Of a DNA stretch of 64,000 nt, positions 25,965 to 34,822 are shown one piece after another. Made by a program: the position numbers and the translations under genes. The notes beneath the pieces are model-generated. The model made no database searches. It was given only the letters and a program-made list of their open reading frames with translations, and was not told the DNA's origin. Position 1 is the first letter of the stretch, and the number at the start of each line of letters is the position of its first letter. Source of the stretch: Planctomycetota bacterium (GTDB lineage: Bacteria > Planctomycetota > UBA1135 > UBA2386); the NCBI GenBank assembly GCA_016235155.1, contig JACRLW010000004.1, positions 1 through 64,000 of the forward strand, read 5' to 3'.

Positions 25965-28288
25965 CGGAGGGTCACGAAGAGGACGATTGGGGTCTTGAAG
26001 GGAGTCGCGTCGGCGCCGCGCAGTCCGGCGTGGAGCTCGACGCGGAAGGGTTCGGGCCAGACGCCGCCCGGCGGCGTGATGCGGAGTCGATCGCCGTCGA
26101 TCGCGCGCGTCGCAGCGAGTTCGCTGCCCGATGCGCCGATCACGCGCACGCGCGCAGCGGTCACCGTCGACGCGTCGAGCGGCGCGGAGAACGCGACGTC
26201 GAGCGCGGCGTCGCGCGCGAGTCCGAGCACCGGTGAGGGCGTCACGTCGAGCACGCGCAGCAGGCTCTGTGCGACGAGATCGGGAAAGCCGGGCGTGCCG
26301 GCGCCCGGCGCGCCGAAGGGGCCGGGATCGACGCTCTGCCCCGACGGCGCGAGACCGCGGCCGAGCACGACCGAGCGGTCCGCGAGCCGGAAGTCCTCGA
26401 CGACGTGGCGACCCGCGGCGTCGAAGGCGAGCAGCGTCGCCGGCATGCGCGCGGTCGACGGCGCCGGCTCGACGGTGATCGCGCCGCCCGCGACGCTCGC
26501 GACGCGGAGCAACACTCCGTCATCCGCGAGTTCGAGGACGTCGCCGATCAACAAGCCCGGCGCTGCGCTCGCCGTGAGCGAAGCACCGCTCTGCGCGAGG
26601 ACCGTCGCGTACGCGCGCGGCGCCCAGGCGAAGACCGCGAGCGCGGGATCGGCGACGTCGGGCGAACCGAGCAGTTCGCAGCCGGCACTCGGCAGGATCT
26701 GCAGGTGCGTGATGGACGACGAGACCGTCGAGGTCAGGAACGTGCTGGCGAAGCCGCCCTGCGCGTTGCCGAGGACCGCGCAGTGCGACGCGACGATCGG
26801 CCGGTTGCCGAGCGCGGCACGCACGCCGGCGCCGGCGTTGCCGAGCGCGACCGAGGCGCAGACGACCGCGATCCCCGGAGCGGTCTCCGACGTGACTTCG
26901 ATGCCGTCGCCCCCGTTGCACGCCGCGAGCAGGCGATGGAGGGTCACGGTCGCGCTCGCGTCGCCGTCGACGTGGAAGCCGTCGCCGCCGTTGCCGCGCG
27001 CATAGCACTCGCGCACGACGAAGTCCGCGCTCCAACCTGGCGCGGTCTCGTAGTCGACGTCGAGGAGGATCCCGGCGAGACCGTTGTTCTCGAAGCGGCA
27101 ACCGCGCACCTCGACGCGGAACGCGCCGGGCGTCGCGCCGGGAACCAGGGGTGCGGCGAAGTCGACGTCGACGCCCTCGGTGCCGTTGCCGAAGCAGCGG
27201 CTGTTCGTGATCGACAGGTCGATCGTCTGGCCGTCACCGGCAACGAGGTCGTCGAAGTCGAAGCCCTCCTGCACGTTCGCGTCGAAGACCGAGGCGTCGG
27301 CGCGCACATCGAAGGAACCGCTGCCCGACACGCCGTCGCCGCCGTTGTCGGCGAACGCGCAGCCGGCGATCACGACGTCCGGCGCGCTGGAACTGCCCGC
27401 GTTGCGCAGGCGCAGACCGCGCGTGGCGAAGCGCGTGACCGTCACGCTGCGCAGTTCGACTGCGGACGCATCGACGTCGATGCCGACCGGGAAGGTGCCC
27501 GCGCCGTCGAGAGCGAGACCGTCGAGGACGACGTCCGCGCCGCCGGCGCCGACCGCGAGGACCTGGGTCCCGCTGCTGCCGCGGAGGATCGTGCGGCCCG
27601 CGCGCGGCTCGCGCTGGTCGAGCCCGAAGTCCGGGTCGAAGCCGCCGCTGACCTGCGTGCCGGGGAAGACGAGCAGGCCGCCGGCGGCGTACTCGCCGTC
27701 GCGCACGAGCACGTTGCCGCCGCCCGCGAGCGCCGCGGCGATCAGCGCCGCCGACAGGTCGGCGAACGCGGTCGCGGGCGTGCGGCCGTCGGCGACGCGC
27801 GGATCGGCGGAGGCATCGACGTGGATCGGCGCGGCGGGACGTGCGCGCAGCACGAGGCCGCTCGGCGTCCACGGCGACGAAGCCGCGCTCCGCACCGCGA
27901 GCCCGACGAAGTGTTCGACGCCGTCCGTCAACCCGCGCACCACGAGCGAGCGGCTGCCTGCGCCCAAGAGCCGCGGCGTGGCGGAAAAGAGGCTCGCGCG
28001 ATCCGTGCCGACGAACAGCGCGGCCTCGTAGCCGGAGCCGGGCAGCGCGTAGTCCGCGCGCAAGGCTCCGCTCGACGCGCCGCAGGCGAGCAGCGCGGGC
28101 GTGAAGGGCGGCTGCGTCGCGCGCGGCGGCGGGACCAGCGTGCCGCCGCCGCCACCGCCGCCACCACCACCACCACCACCGCCGCCGCTGCCCGCGGTGC
28201 CGATCCGCCCGCGCGCGCACGCGCAAAGGGACGCGAGTACCAGCAAGGCGCAGAGGGCGAGGCGTTTGGTCGTCGATGGGGAGACCAC
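25961..28288 (-). CDS. Lipoprotein with Gly tract and right-handed beta-helix
   Basis: 775 residues from GTG 28288; the leader ALLVLASLCAC carries a lipobox-like end. A run of 15 glycines follows (trinucleotide repeat 28142-28195), then a fibronectin-like region (VVRGLTDGVEHFVGLAVRS), then a parallel beta-helix rich in DNGGDGV, NGTEGVDV, ENNGLAGI and NGGDGFHVDGDA coils (about residues 200-560), and a C-terminal domain (TFSAPLDASTVTAARVRVIG) like the Ig-like domains of surface proteins. It is likely a surface protein. Beta-helices of this kind bind or cleave polysaccharide, but I see no catalytic residues that decide this. Translational coupling to 24225-25964 is by ATGA. Confidence 0.82.
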   Translation of the reverse strand: MVSPSTTKRLALCALLVLASLCACARGRIGTAGSGGGGGGGGGGGGGGGTLVPPPRATQPPFTPALLACGASSGALRADYALPGSGYEAALFVGTDRASLFSATPRLLGAGSRSLVVRGLTDGVEHFVGLAVRSAASSPWTPSGLVLRARPAAPIHVDASADPRVADGRTPATAFADLSAALIAAALAGGGNVLVRDGEYAAGGLLVFPGTQVSGGFDPDFGLDQREPRAGRTILRGSSGTQVLAVGAGGADVVLDGLALDGAGTFPVGIDVDASAVELRSVTVTRFATRGLRLRNAGSSSAPDVVIAGCAFADNGGDGVSGSGSFDVRADASVFDANVQEGFDFDDLVAGDGQTIDLSITNSRCFGNGTEGVDVDFAAPLVPGATPGAFRVEVRGCRFENNGLAGILLDVDYETAPGWSADFVVRECYARGNGGDGFHVDGDASATVTLHRLLAACNGGDGIEVTSETAPGIAVVCASVALGNAGAGVRAALGNRPIVASHCAVLGNAQGGFASTFLTSTVSSSITHLQILPSAGCELLGSPDVADPALAVFAWAPRAYATVLAQSGASLTASAAPGLLIGDVLELADDGVLLRVASVAGGAITVEPAPSTARMPATLLAFDAAGRHVVEDFRLADRSVVLGRGLAPSGQSVDPGPFGAPGAGTPGFPDLVAQSLLRVLDVTPSPVLGLARDAALDVAFSAPLDASTVTAARVRVIGASGSELAATRAIDGDRLRITPPGGVWPEPFRVELHAGLRGADATPFKTPIVLFVTLR
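28142..28195 (-). repeat. CCN trinucleotide tract encoding poly-Gly
   Basis: A plus-strand run of (ccg/cca) triplets, with the longest pure stretch being cca repeats, encodes 15 consecutive glycines just after the leader of the beta-helix protein. Length is a multiple of three, so slippage would change linker length without a frameshift. Confidence 0.75.
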
Positions 28289-28385
28289 GATGCCGCGTGC
28301 AAGGCAACGGCTGTTCCACGCGTGCCGGGCCCCGTTTCGTCCGCGGCGAGCACAAGTTCGTGCCCGCCTCGCGGACGAACCCGCG

Positions 28386-29387
28386 TCAGTCGTCGTCGCG
28401 CGCGTCCTTCGTGGCCTTGCGGCGCAGTTCGCCCTCGAACCAGGTGCGGCTCTCGACCGCGCGGCGCACGACGCTCGACGACGGGTCCGCGCAGCCGGGT
28501 TCGTGCCCGAGTGACTGGCGCAGATCGCCCGCGAGCAATTCGAAGAGCGCCTGGTCGTCGCGCGAGAGTTGCGTGCGCCAGTCGCGCAGTCCCGTCGTCG
28601 GCGGCAACCACGCGTCCTTCGCGTCCAATCCGGCCTCGTCACGCACGCGGCCTTCGTGGTAGGCGACCATCGTCGGCACGTAGTCGAGCCCGAGGAACGC
28701 GCAGAGTTCCACCGCGTGCGCCGCCGGATCGTTGACCAGCGCGTCGTAGTCGAGTTCGCAGTAGACCTCGAGCGCCAGATCGCGCGCGGCGTCGCGGCCG
28801 CTCTGCACCTGCCAGCGCCACCACAGGATCGCGACGGCGAGCGGATCGATGCTCCAGTACGCGAGCTTGCCCGGGCCCTTCTGCGGACCCGACCACTCGA
28901 GCAACGAGAGCGCGACGTCGCGGCCGTCGCGCACGATGTGCACGAACCGCGACGCCGGGAACAGCGCGTGGAGCAGCGGCAGGTTGCGCACGTAGTCCGG
29001 CGTCTTCTCGCCGCCGTGTCGCTTGCCGCGAAGCTCGGCCAACTCCTCGTAGAGGGCGCCGACGAACTGCGCGTAGGTCGCGCTTCGCGCCGCGGCCCGG
29101 TCGACCGCGACCTCGCCGATCCCCAGCCTCTCGAAGCGGCGGTAGCCGCGCACGAGGGCGACGAGCTCTCGCGTGAGCGGGACGTCGCGGCCGGCGAGCG
29201 CGTCGGCGAACGCGGCGCGCGACCAACGCTTCAGGCAGCGCGGCACGAAGTGCGTGTCGTTCGCGACCGCGAGCGCGGGATGGTTGTCGAGGATGCGCTG
29301 CAGCAGCGTCGTCCCCGACCGCGGGCAGCCGACGGCGAAGACCAGAGGATCGGCCGGGGACCGCGCGCCACTGGGTTCAGACCGCAT
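28386..29387 (-). CDS. Sulfotransferase (PAPS-dependent family)
   Basis: 333 residues. The 5'-phosphosulfate-binding loop CPRSGTTLLQRIL lies at about residues 21-33, and the 3'-phosphate-binding motif FVHIVRDGRDVALSLL follows at about 150, the two defining motifs of the cytosolic-type sulfotransferase fold. No membrane segment is present. It transfers sulfate from PAPS, probably to a sugar hydroxyl given its place in a glycan locus (inference). Its start overlaps the end of the ABC transporter gene by 11 bases (29377-29387), so it is co-translated. It ends 98 bases before the beta-helix gene. Confidence 0.93.
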   Translation of the reverse strand: MRSEPSGARSPADPLVFAVGCPRSGTTLLQRILDNHPALAVANDTHFVPRCLKRWSRAAFADALAGRDVPLTRELVALVRGYRRFERLGIGEVAVDRAAARSATYAQFVGALYEELAELRGKRHGGEKTPDYVRNLPLLHALFPASRFVHIVRDGRDVALSLLEWSGPQKGPGKLAYWSIDPLAVAILWWRWQVQSGRDAARDLALEVYCELDYDALVNDPAAHAVELCAFLGLDYVPTMVAYHEGRVRDEAGLDAKDAWLPPTTGLRDWRTQLSRDDQALFELLAGDLRQSLGHEPGCADPSSSVVRRAVESRTWFEGELRRKATKDARDDD

Positions 29388-31134
29388 GGCGCACCGTCCG
29401 GTTCACGACGAGGCCGCCCTCGAGACGGACGACCAGGTCGGCGTGCGCGGCGACGTCGGCCTCGTGCGTGATCAGGAACGTCGTGCGGTTCGCCGCGAGG
29501 CGTCGCAGCGAGTCGACGACTTCGAGGCGCGTCGCCTCGTCGAGTCCCGCGGTCGGCTCGTCGAGGATCAGGATCGGTGTGTCGCGCATCGCCGCGCGCG
29601 CGATCGCGAGCCGCTGGCGTTGGCCGTGCGAGAGGGTCGCGCCGCGTTCACCGACCGGGGTGTCCCAGCCGTCGGGCATCGCGCCGACGAACTCGTCGCA
29701 ACGCGCGAGGCGCGACGCAGCGGCGATGCGGTCGTCGCTCGCGTCGGTCACGCCGTGGGCGATGTTCTCCTTGATGGTGCCGGCGAACAGCACGGTCTCC
29801 TGGAGGACGACGGCGATCTGCCGCCGCAGCGAGCGGAGCGTGAACGAGCGCACGTCGTGGCCGTCGATCCGCACGGTTCCCGCCGACGGATCCCACAGGC
29901 GCAACAGCAGACTCGCGAGCGTCGACTTGCCGATGCCGGACGGCCCGACGATCGCGACCATCGCACCCGCGGGCACGTCGAGATCGACTCCGGCGAGCAC
30001 GTCGCGACCGTCGCCGTAGGAGAAGCGCACGCTCTCGAAGCGGATCGCGCCGCGCAACGGCGGCGCCTCGATCGCGCCGGGCAGGTCGCGCACGTCGGGC
30101 GTGCGCTCGAGCAGCGCCGCGACGCGTTCCCCCGCGGCGATCGCCTTGGCGATGCGGCCGGTGTACTTCGCGAAGTCCTTCGCCGGCCGGAAGGAGCGGC
30201 GCAGGTAGGTGAGGAAGACCACGAGATCGCCCGGCGTCATGCTCGTGTCGAGGACGAAGCGCGCGCCCTGCCAGAGCACGAGCGCGGTCGCGACGGCGAG
30301 GAGCACGTCGACGTTGCGGCCGAGGTTCGCGGAGAGTCGCGAGGCCTTGACGTCCTCCTGCCCGCTCTGCGCGTTCCGGCTCGCGAAGCCGTCGGCGAAG
30401 GCGTCCTCCAGCGAGAGCGCCTGGACCACCTTGATCGCCGCGATCGACTCGCTCGCGGTCGACGCCATCGCACCCTCGCGCTTGCGCTGCTTCTTCGCGG
30501 CGTTGTGGATGCGGCGCCCGAGCGACGAGGTCGTCCACAGGAACAGCGGCAGCGTCGCGAGCGCGATCAGCGTGAGCTGCCACTGCAGCCAGAACATCAC
30601 CGCGACCATCCCGACGAGGACCAGGACGTTCGCGCAGAGCGGCAGCAGCGCGGTGGACACGACGTCGCGCAGCAGGCTCACGTCGCGCGTCGCGCGCGTG
30701 ACGAGATCGCCGGCGCGCGCCGTCACGTGGAAGGACAACGAGAGCCGCTGGACGTGCAGGAACAGGTGGTCGCGCACGCCGCGCAGCACGTCGTTGCCGA
30801 CCCGCGCGAAGCCGACCTTCTCTCTGTGCTCGCAGACCGCGACCAAGGCACTGATGACGACCGTCGCCGCCGCGAGCAGGGGCAGGAGCGTGGTGATCTC
30901 GATGCTCGCGAGCCAATCGGGGACCGACCGACCGCCCGGTCGCGCCGACGGCACGACCAGGTCGATCACGAACTTGAGCGGCCACGGCTCGAGCAGGCTC
31001 AGGAGCACGCCGCCGAACATCGCGAGCGTCGTCGTCGCGATGCGCCCGCGTTGCTCGGCGAGCCAGGGCCGGAACACGCGCAGCACAAGGAACAGGTCGG
31101 GAAGCGCGCGGTCGAGGGATCGGGGACGGCTCAT
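29377..31134 (-). CDS. ABC exporter, fused permease and ATPase (MsbA-like)
   Basis: 585 residues. An exporter-type transmembrane domain fills residues about 30-320, and an ATPase domain follows: Walker A GPSGIGKST at about 393-401, signature LSHGQRQRL at about 500 (LSGGQ in most), Walker B ILILDEP at about 520, and a switch His in LITHEAD. The order is typical of lipid, glycan or peptide exporters. It overlaps the upstream kinase by ATGA (31131-31134) and the sulfotransferase by 11 bases. The context of three glycosyltransferases and a sulfotransferase points to export of a sulfated glycolipid or oligosaccharide (inference). The signature LSHGQ departs from the usual LSGGQ. Confidence 0.94.
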   Translation of the reverse strand: MSRPRSLDRALPDLFLVLRVFRPWLAEQRGRIATTTLAMFGGVLLSLLEPWPLKFVIDLVVPSARPGGRSVPDWLASIEITTLLPLLAAATVVISALVAVCEHREKVGFARVGNDVLRGVRDHLFLHVQRLSLSFHVTARAGDLVTRATRDVSLLRDVVSTALLPLCANVLVLVGMVAVMFWLQWQLTLIALATLPLFLWTTSSLGRRIHNAAKKQRKREGAMASTASESIAAIKVVQALSLEDAFADGFASRNAQSGQEDVKASRLSANLGRNVDVLLAVATALVLWQGARFVLDTSMTPGDLVVFLTYLRRSFRPAKDFAKYTGRIAKAIAAGERVAALLERTPDVRDLPGAIEAPPLRGAIRFESVRFSYGDGRDVLAGVDLDVPAGAMVAIVGPSGIGKSTLASLLLRLWDPSAGTVRIDGHDVRSFTLRSLRRQIAVVLQETVLFAGTIKENIAHGVTDASDDRIAAASRLARCDEFVGAMPDGWDTPVGERGATLSHGQRQRLAIARAAMRDTPILILDEPTAGLDEATRLEVVDSLRRLAANRTTFLITHEADVAAHADLVVRLEGGLVVNRTVRHAV

Positions 31135-32069
31135 GGTTCCGAGTTTGCCGCGGCCAGGCGTTGCGCCGTCTCGCGCGCGGCGGCGAGGAGTTGCGGACAC
31201 GACGTGGACCATCCGCGCCGGAAGCGATGCACACACGCGAGGCGGACGAGCGTACGCGCGGTCGAGAGGACCAGCGTCTCGGGCGCCGGCGACCGCGACG
31301 CCTGGGCATACGCGCACAGGAACCGCGCCGCGTCCTCCCAGCCGCGCGCCGTGCGTTCGCCGTCCTGCACGGCGCGCAGCAGCAGGTGCGCCGCGAGGTT
31401 GCCCGCGTCGGCGCAGGGGTCGCCGAGGCCGCAGAGGTCGAGGTCGATGAGCGTGAGCTCGTCACAGGCGACGAAGACGTTGCGGTCGTGGCAGTCGCCG
31501 TGGATCAACGTGGGGCGCGCGCACGGCGGCGCCTCGCCGAGTTCGCGCGCGAGTTCCGTCGCGTCGATCGCGAGCGCCGCGTCGTGCGGTCGCACGAGTT
31601 CGATCCACTCCGGCAGCGAGCGCGCGGCTGGTGCGGCGGGGAACCGGTTCGCGTCGACCGGCGCCCCGTGGAACGCCGCGAGTCCGCGCGCCACCGATCC
31701 GATCGCGCGCGGATCGACGACCTCCGCGCGAAGCAGCGCGTCGAGCGACGTGCCCCGCGCCGCAGCGAACACGAGGATGCCGCGCGGCGGCACCGTGGTC
31801 GTGAGCGCGGGGATGCGCGGGAACCCGGGACCGGCCGCGGGGCGCAGCGCTTCGAGCGCCGCATGTCGGGCCACGAGTTCCGCCGCGCGCTTGGGCCGCA
31901 GCAGCTTCGCGAAGCTCGCGCCGCCGCCGAAGCGGACCGTCGCGCGACGTCCCGGCCGATACGCGACGAGTTCGCCGGCGTCGAGGGCGCTGCGCAGGGC
32001 GGGCAGCGCGGGATCGGTGCGCGGGTCGCGTTCGGTGAAGGCGTCGTCGCGCGGGTCGTACTCACACAT
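31131..32069 (-). CDS. Phosphotransferase, aminoglycoside kinase-like, intact active site
   Basis: 312 residues. APH-fold kinase with LIHGDCHDRNVF (catalytic Asp and Asn) and ELTLIDLDLCGLGD (metal-binding Asp) at about residues 190-220. The N-lobe carries ATVRFGGGASFAKLLRPK with the ATP-binding Lys. The substrate is unknown; the family phosphorylates aminoglycosides, choline, homoserine and sugars. It overlaps the ABC transporter gene by ATGA and follows the 32091-33431 kinase-like gene by 21 bases. Resistance is unlikely given its place in a glycan locus; phosphorylation of a sugar or lipid precursor is more plausible (inference). Confidence 0.85.
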   Translation of the reverse strand: MCEYDPRDDAFTERDPRTDPALPALRSALDAGELVAYRPGRRATVRFGGGASFAKLLRPKRAAELVARHAALEALRPAAGPGFPRIPALTTTVPPRGILVFAAARGTSLDALLRAEVVDPRAIGSVARGLAAFHGAPVDANRFPAAPAARSLPEWIELVRPHDAALAIDATELARELGEAPPCARPTLIHGDCHDRNVFVACDELTLIDLDLCGLGDPCADAGNLAAHLLLRAVQDGERTARGWEDAARFLCAYAQASRSPAPETLVLSTARTLVRLACVHRFRRGWSTSCPQLLAAARETAQRLAAANSEP

Positions 32070-32090
32070 GACGACGCCGCGCAGTGGCTC

Positions 32091-33431
32091 CTAGATGCGG
32101 CCCGGCCAGGGCCCGTCGCTGCGCGGATGCAACGCGACGAAGCGATCGCCCGAGAAGAAGCGCGGCGCGGCGACGGTCGCGCGCGACGCCGTGCGCGCCA
32201 GGCAGCGCCGCGCCATCGCCAGCGCGTCCGCGGCGCTCGACTCGCCGTCGGGAGCGAGCGCGCGCAGCGGGAGCAGCGCCCGTTCGAGCAGGCCGCTCGC
32301 GACGAAGAACGGCAGCCGTGCGGCGGCATCGCGCGGCGCGTTCCGCAACGTGCGCTGCACGACGTCGTCGCCGAAGCGGTCGAGGTGCCGCGCCGCGTCC
32401 GGATGGCGGCGCGCGAGCAGCAGCGCTCCGACGAGGAACTGATGGACGTGGCAGTCGCCGTGGAGCGTCGCGGGCGCGTCGTCGGATCGGCACTCGCGCG
32501 CCGCGGCCGCGAGCAACGCGTGCACGTGCGCCGCGTCGCCGGCGAGCGCGGGCGCGAGGAAGGCGAGTGCCTGCGCGTTCTCACCGGCGCGCGCGACCAG
32601 CCCGTCGAGTTCGACCACGGGCAGGAACTCCGCCGGCGAGCGATGGAAGTCCTCGAGCAACGCGACGAGTTCGCGCGCATCGGCGCGTCCGCCCGACGCG
32701 GCGTCGAGCAGCGGCACACCCTGCACCTCGGCTTCGACGTGCAGGCGGCCGTCGAGCACGGTGCCGAAGCTCTTCGGGACGCGATCGCCGAGCGGACCGT
32801 CGCGGAGCGCGCGCGCGAGCCGGTCGATCGCCGCGCCGCGGCCGTCGGTGAAGAAGCGCAGGAAGACGCCCTGCTCGCGTTCGCCGCCATCTGCCCCGGT
32901 GATGCACAACCGTGCGCGCTGGATCAGGCGGCGCTCGGGCTTGTAGCGCACGGTCTCGAGCCGCGTGCGCTTGCCGCTGACGCGTTCGCCGTCGCCGACC
33001 AGCGCGTCGAGCTGATCGAGCGCGCGCTTGAGCTTCTGGCGGTCGTTGACGAAGCGGATGCCGCGCAGCGCGGCGTCGTTCGGGAAGAGGAACAGCACGC
33101 TGCGGCCCGTGGGCAGCAGGCGCACGCCCGGGCCGAACGGTGTTCCGACCGCGCGCTCGGCGTGCCACTTGGCGGCGAGCTGCCGCGCGCGAGGTTCGTC
33201 GTGCGTGCGGAGGTACGCGGGCCACTCCGTCGGCCGGCCGTTCGGATCGCGCAGCACGAGGCTCAGACCGAGCAGGGCACCGGTGTCGGGCTTGGCGCGG
33301 AGGTACTCCGGCGACGCGGCGACGACGTCCAGTCCGGCGTCGCGGAGCAGACGCGCGAGTTCGTCGGGCTGCAGCAGGCGATCGAGGTCGCCGATGCGCC
33401 GCCACGCGGGCACGAGGGTGGAGCGGTTCAC
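32091..33431 (-). CDS. Phosphotransferase-fold protein, active site incomplete
   Basis: 446 residues from GTG 33431. The N-lobe is unusual: residues 1-200 include VRYKPERRLIQRARLCITG and FLRFFTDGR, then the kinase-like region TLHGDCHVHQFLVG at about 330 with catalytic HGD. The expected metal-binding segment (xLIDxD within 15-20 residues) is missing: HQFLVG continues straight into ALLLARRHPDAARHL, a C-lobe helix. This may be an internal loss of about 15-25 residues or a diverged family member. A gap of 109 bases separates it from adenosine deaminase, and 21 bases from the next kinase. The function is unproven. Confidence 0.65.
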   Translation of the reverse strand: MNRSTLVPAWRRIGDLDRLLQPDELARLLRDAGLDVVAASPEYLRAKPDTGALLGLSLVLRDPNGRPTEWPAYLRTHDEPRARQLAAKWHAERAVGTPFGPGVRLLPTGRSVLFLFPNDAALRGIRFVNDRQKLKRALDQLDALVGDGERVSGKRTRLETVRYKPERRLIQRARLCITGADGGEREQGVFLRFFTDGRGAAIDRLARALRDGPLGDRVPKSFGTVLDGRLHVEAEVQGVPLLDAASGGRADARELVALLEDFHRSPAEFLPVVELDGLVARAGENAQALAFLAPALAGDAAHVHALLAAAARECRSDDAPATLHGDCHVHQFLVGALLLARRHPDAARHLDRFGDDVVQRTLRNAPRDAAARLPFFVASGLLERALLPLRALAPDGESSAADALAMARRCLARTASRATVAAPRFFSGDRFVALHPRSDGPWPGRI

Positions 33432-33540
33432 GAGGAGCGTGGGCCGCGACGCAACGCCCGGACCGGACGCGCTCCACCCCGCCTCCGTGCGGGTCCCGCA
33501 CGCACCGTGTCCGCAACCGCGACGGCCCGCCGCGAACCGA

Positions 33541-34803
33541 TCAGTCGCGACGGCCCGCGCGCACGTCGAAGCCGCGCGCGAGGAACAGCTCTTCCATCGT
33601 GTCGAGCACGTGGCGCACGTACTCGCGCTTGACGTGGTACGGCCCGGGGAAGAACGAGCGCTTGAAGCCGTACACCAGCAGGTCCTTCAGCTCGCGGGGC
33701 GAGAGCCCGAAGGTCTGCACCGCCTTCACCACTTCGTCGGTGACCGTGGTGCGGGAGACCAGCCGGTTGTCGGTGCACAGCGCCGTGCTGACCTTGGCCT
33801 TGCGCATCTTGCGGAACGGGTGCTTGCTCAGATCGTCGCGCAGTTCGGGCAGGGTCTGCTGGTTGCTCGTCAGGCAGACCTCGAGCGTGATGCGGCGATC
33901 GGCGACGTAGCGGACCAGGCTCTCCACGTAGCGCTTCTTGTCCTTGATCTTCGGATCCTGGATGCGGCCGGCGGAGAACAGCCAGGTGCCATGACCGATG
34001 CGGTCGGCGTGGCAGTCGGTGATCGCCTGGAAGATCGACTCGGGACCGTAGTCCTCGCCGGCATGGACGGTCGTGCCGAGGAAGTGGCCGTGGATCAACT
34101 GGTAGGCGGCGGTGTGGTGCGCCGCGGGGAAACCGCGCTCCTGGCCGGCGAGGTCGAAGCCGACGACCGGGAGACCGTCGTCCTCGGCCGCGCGCACCGT
34201 CGCGCGCGCGAGTTCGAGCGAGGCGAGGCCGTAGATCTGCTCGCGCGGCGCGGTCGGCAACGCCTCGAAGTAGGCCGAGTAGTGGCGCGAGAACACCGGC
34301 AGGAAGAAGCGCATCGCGCAGACGATGATCCCGCACTCGAAGCGTGGGCGGCGCCCGGCGACCACGTCGCCGTCCTGGTTGATCTGCTTCTTCGCGCGCT
34401 CCATCCCCTTCGCGACGGCACGCAGGACGTCTCGCAGCGTGAACGAGTCGCGCACGTGGAGCTGCGGCGCGAAGCGCGCCTCGACGTAGACGACGTTCTC
34501 CTCCCAGCAGTCGAGGCACAGTTCGTAGGCGGCGCGCTCGAGGCTCTCGCCGTCCTGCAGGCAACCGACCGTGAACTCGAAGCCCTTCAGGTATTCGGGC
34601 AGGTTCTTGTAGGCGCGCTTGAAGACCAGCTCGAGCAGGCCGTCGCGGCTCGTGCTCGGCAGCGCGATCTTGCGCTCGCGCGCGAGGTCGATCAGCGTCT
34701 CGATCCGCAGCGAGCCGTCGAGATGGACGTGCAGATCCGACTTCGGCAGGGCCGCGATGAGTTCGCGATCGACGACAGCACGCCTCGCCTGGCTCGTGCG
34801 CAT
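33541..34803 (-). CDS. add: Adenosine deaminase
   Basis: 420 residues from ATG 34803 (an ATG at 34839 would add 12). It hydrolyses adenosine to inosine. The zinc and active-site pattern is present: LPKSDLHVHLDGSL (HxH), TTVHAGEDYG, RIGHGTWL, and CTDNRLVSRT with the metal/substrate Asp. The variant TDN in place of TDD is found in a bacterial subgroup, so activity is expected. The gene starts 19 bases from the divergent LPS-kinase/methyltransferase gene and ends 109 bases before 32091-33431. Its membership of the glycan run is uncertain; a purine-salvage role is likely independent. Confidence 0.92.
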   Translation of the reverse strand: MRTSQARRAVVDRELIAALPKSDLHVHLDGSLRIETLIDLARERKIALPSTSRDGLLELVFKRAYKNLPEYLKGFEFTVGCLQDGESLERAAYELCLDCWEENVVYVEARFAPQLHVRDSFTLRDVLRAVAKGMERAKKQINQDGDVVAGRRPRFECGIIVCAMRFFLPVFSRHYSAYFEALPTAPREQIYGLASLELARATVRAAEDDGLPVVGFDLAGQERGFPAAHHTAAYQLIHGHFLGTTVHAGEDYGPESIFQAITDCHADRIGHGTWLFSAGRIQDPKIKDKKRYVESLVRYVADRRITLEVCLTSNQQTLPELRDDLSKHPFRKMRKAKVSTALCTDNRLVSRTTVTDEVVKAVQTFGLSPRELKDLLVYGFKRSFFPGPYHVKREYVRHVLDTMEELFLARGFDVRAGRRD

Positions 34804-34822
34804 CGACGGATTCTGCGGCCGG

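Noticed and set aside
31131-32069. Antibiotic-resistance aminoglycoside kinase
   Set aside because: The APH fold is shared by many metabolic kinases, and the overlap with an ABC exporter in a glycan locus points elsewhere.
34619-34822. Earlier start for the LPS-kinase/methyltransferase fusion
   Set aside because: The added sequence is antisense to the adenosine deaminase N-terminus and has no homology.
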